Shown piece by piece: positions 63,874-64,000 of a stretch of DNA of 64,000 nucleotides (position 1 is the first letter of the stretch; each line of letters starts with the position of its first letter). Where the stretch lies: positions 34,068-98,067 of the forward strand of contig NZ_JAEFAJ010000006.1 in assembly GCF_016287535.1 (NCBI RefSeq). Direction: 5' to 3'. A program made the position numbers and the translations under genes. Below the pieces are notes generated by a model. It was not told the DNA's origin, searched no databases, and was given only the letters and a program-made list of their open reading frames with translations. Origin of the DNA: Ruminococcus sp. (GTDB lineage Bacteria > Bacillota > Clostridia > Oscillospirales > Ruminococcaceae).

Positions 63874-64000
63874 TTAGTTTAATTCTTCCCCAAATAGTGA
63901 TGCTCCCCACCCTGCACCTGACATTGTCATAAAACCGCCAACAAAGAAAATACCAATGCCAAGAAATATACCAACACCATAAAAAAGTCCAATTGCCATA
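63874..64000 (-). CDS. glycine-rich membrane-segment protein, possibly partial
   Basis: An open minus-strand frame runs from the window edge to a stop at 63874-63876. From the ATG at 63999 it encodes 41 residues with a Gly-rich hydrophobic segment (GLFYGVGIFLGIGIFFVGGF) and a small polar tail. It could be complete or the end of a longer protein that starts beyond the window, so the start is not known. It looks like a single-pass membrane protein. Short hydrophobic proteins are common in conjugative elements, but no function can be given. Confidence 0.4.
   Translation of the reverse strand, partial: MAIGLFYGVGIFLGIGIFFVGGFMTMSGAGWGASLFGEELN

Overview
The window looks like a chromosomal segment of a fibre-degrading, low-GC Gram-positive anaerobe of the genus Ruminococcus, probably close to R. 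flavefaciens. This is inferred from dockerin modules joined by long threonine linkers to xylan- and beta-glucan-degrading enzymes, together with clostridial housekeeping genes (spoIIGA-sigE, hemZ, a bifunctional Rel, a DUF4364-type gene). No rRNA operon, CRISPR array, cohesin or scaffoldin gene is visible.

Layout. 1-10.6 kb is housekeeping on the plus strand: the 3' end of a DEAD-box helicase gene, a 31-residue membrane peptide, spoIIGA-sigE, then recJ-rel-MBL hydrolase-hemZ-rlmD-like. 10.9-20.6 kb is mixed: a CpXC zinc protein, a multi-hairpin leader RNA followed by a membrane diguanylate cyclase, an ECF sigma/anti-sigma pair behind an ECF-like promoter, ligA, two hypothetical genes, a SPOUT methyltransferase, a LURP-one-like protein and a Gfo/Idh/MocA oxidoreductase. 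20.7-24.6 kb is a minus-strand run fhs-tsaE-tsaB-rpiB-upp.

24.7-45.6 kb is a plant-polysaccharide region. A minus-strand operon encodes an epimerase-fold protein, a GH3 xylosidase, xylose isomerase, a sugar-binding lipoprotein and two ABC permeases, with an AraC regulator transcribed divergently. Next to it lie a secreted dockerin protein with three lichenase (GH16) domains, two more AraC regulators, a GH43-CBM6-CBM22-dockerin-CE1 xylanolytic esterase, a GH11-CBM22-dockerin xylanase, and a dockerin-bearing M23 peptidase. Together they would cut xylan and mixed-linkage glucan outside the cell, import oligosaccharides and convert xylose to xylulose. No xylulokinase or transporter ATPase lies in the window.

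45.8-59.7 kb holds an HMA metallochaperone-like gene with a palindrome at its promoter, a P-type ATPase, an ECF sigma/PASTA anti-sigma pair, bioY with a BirA operator, a patatin, two genes of unknown function, aroB-aroA-aroC, and a c-di-GMP phosphodiesterase with a degenerate GGDEF domain.

59.7-64 kb is a mobile-element hotspot. A tRNA-Leu(CAA) promoter is followed by the first 42 nt of the tRNA gene, then about 230 bp of foreign-looking DNA, then the complete tRNA-Leu gene. Beyond it an mcrC gene is cut off exactly where the first of two tandem large serine recombinases begins. The strongest candidates for new biology are this hotspot, the hairpin-rich leader at 11645-11911, and the unusual dockerin proteins.
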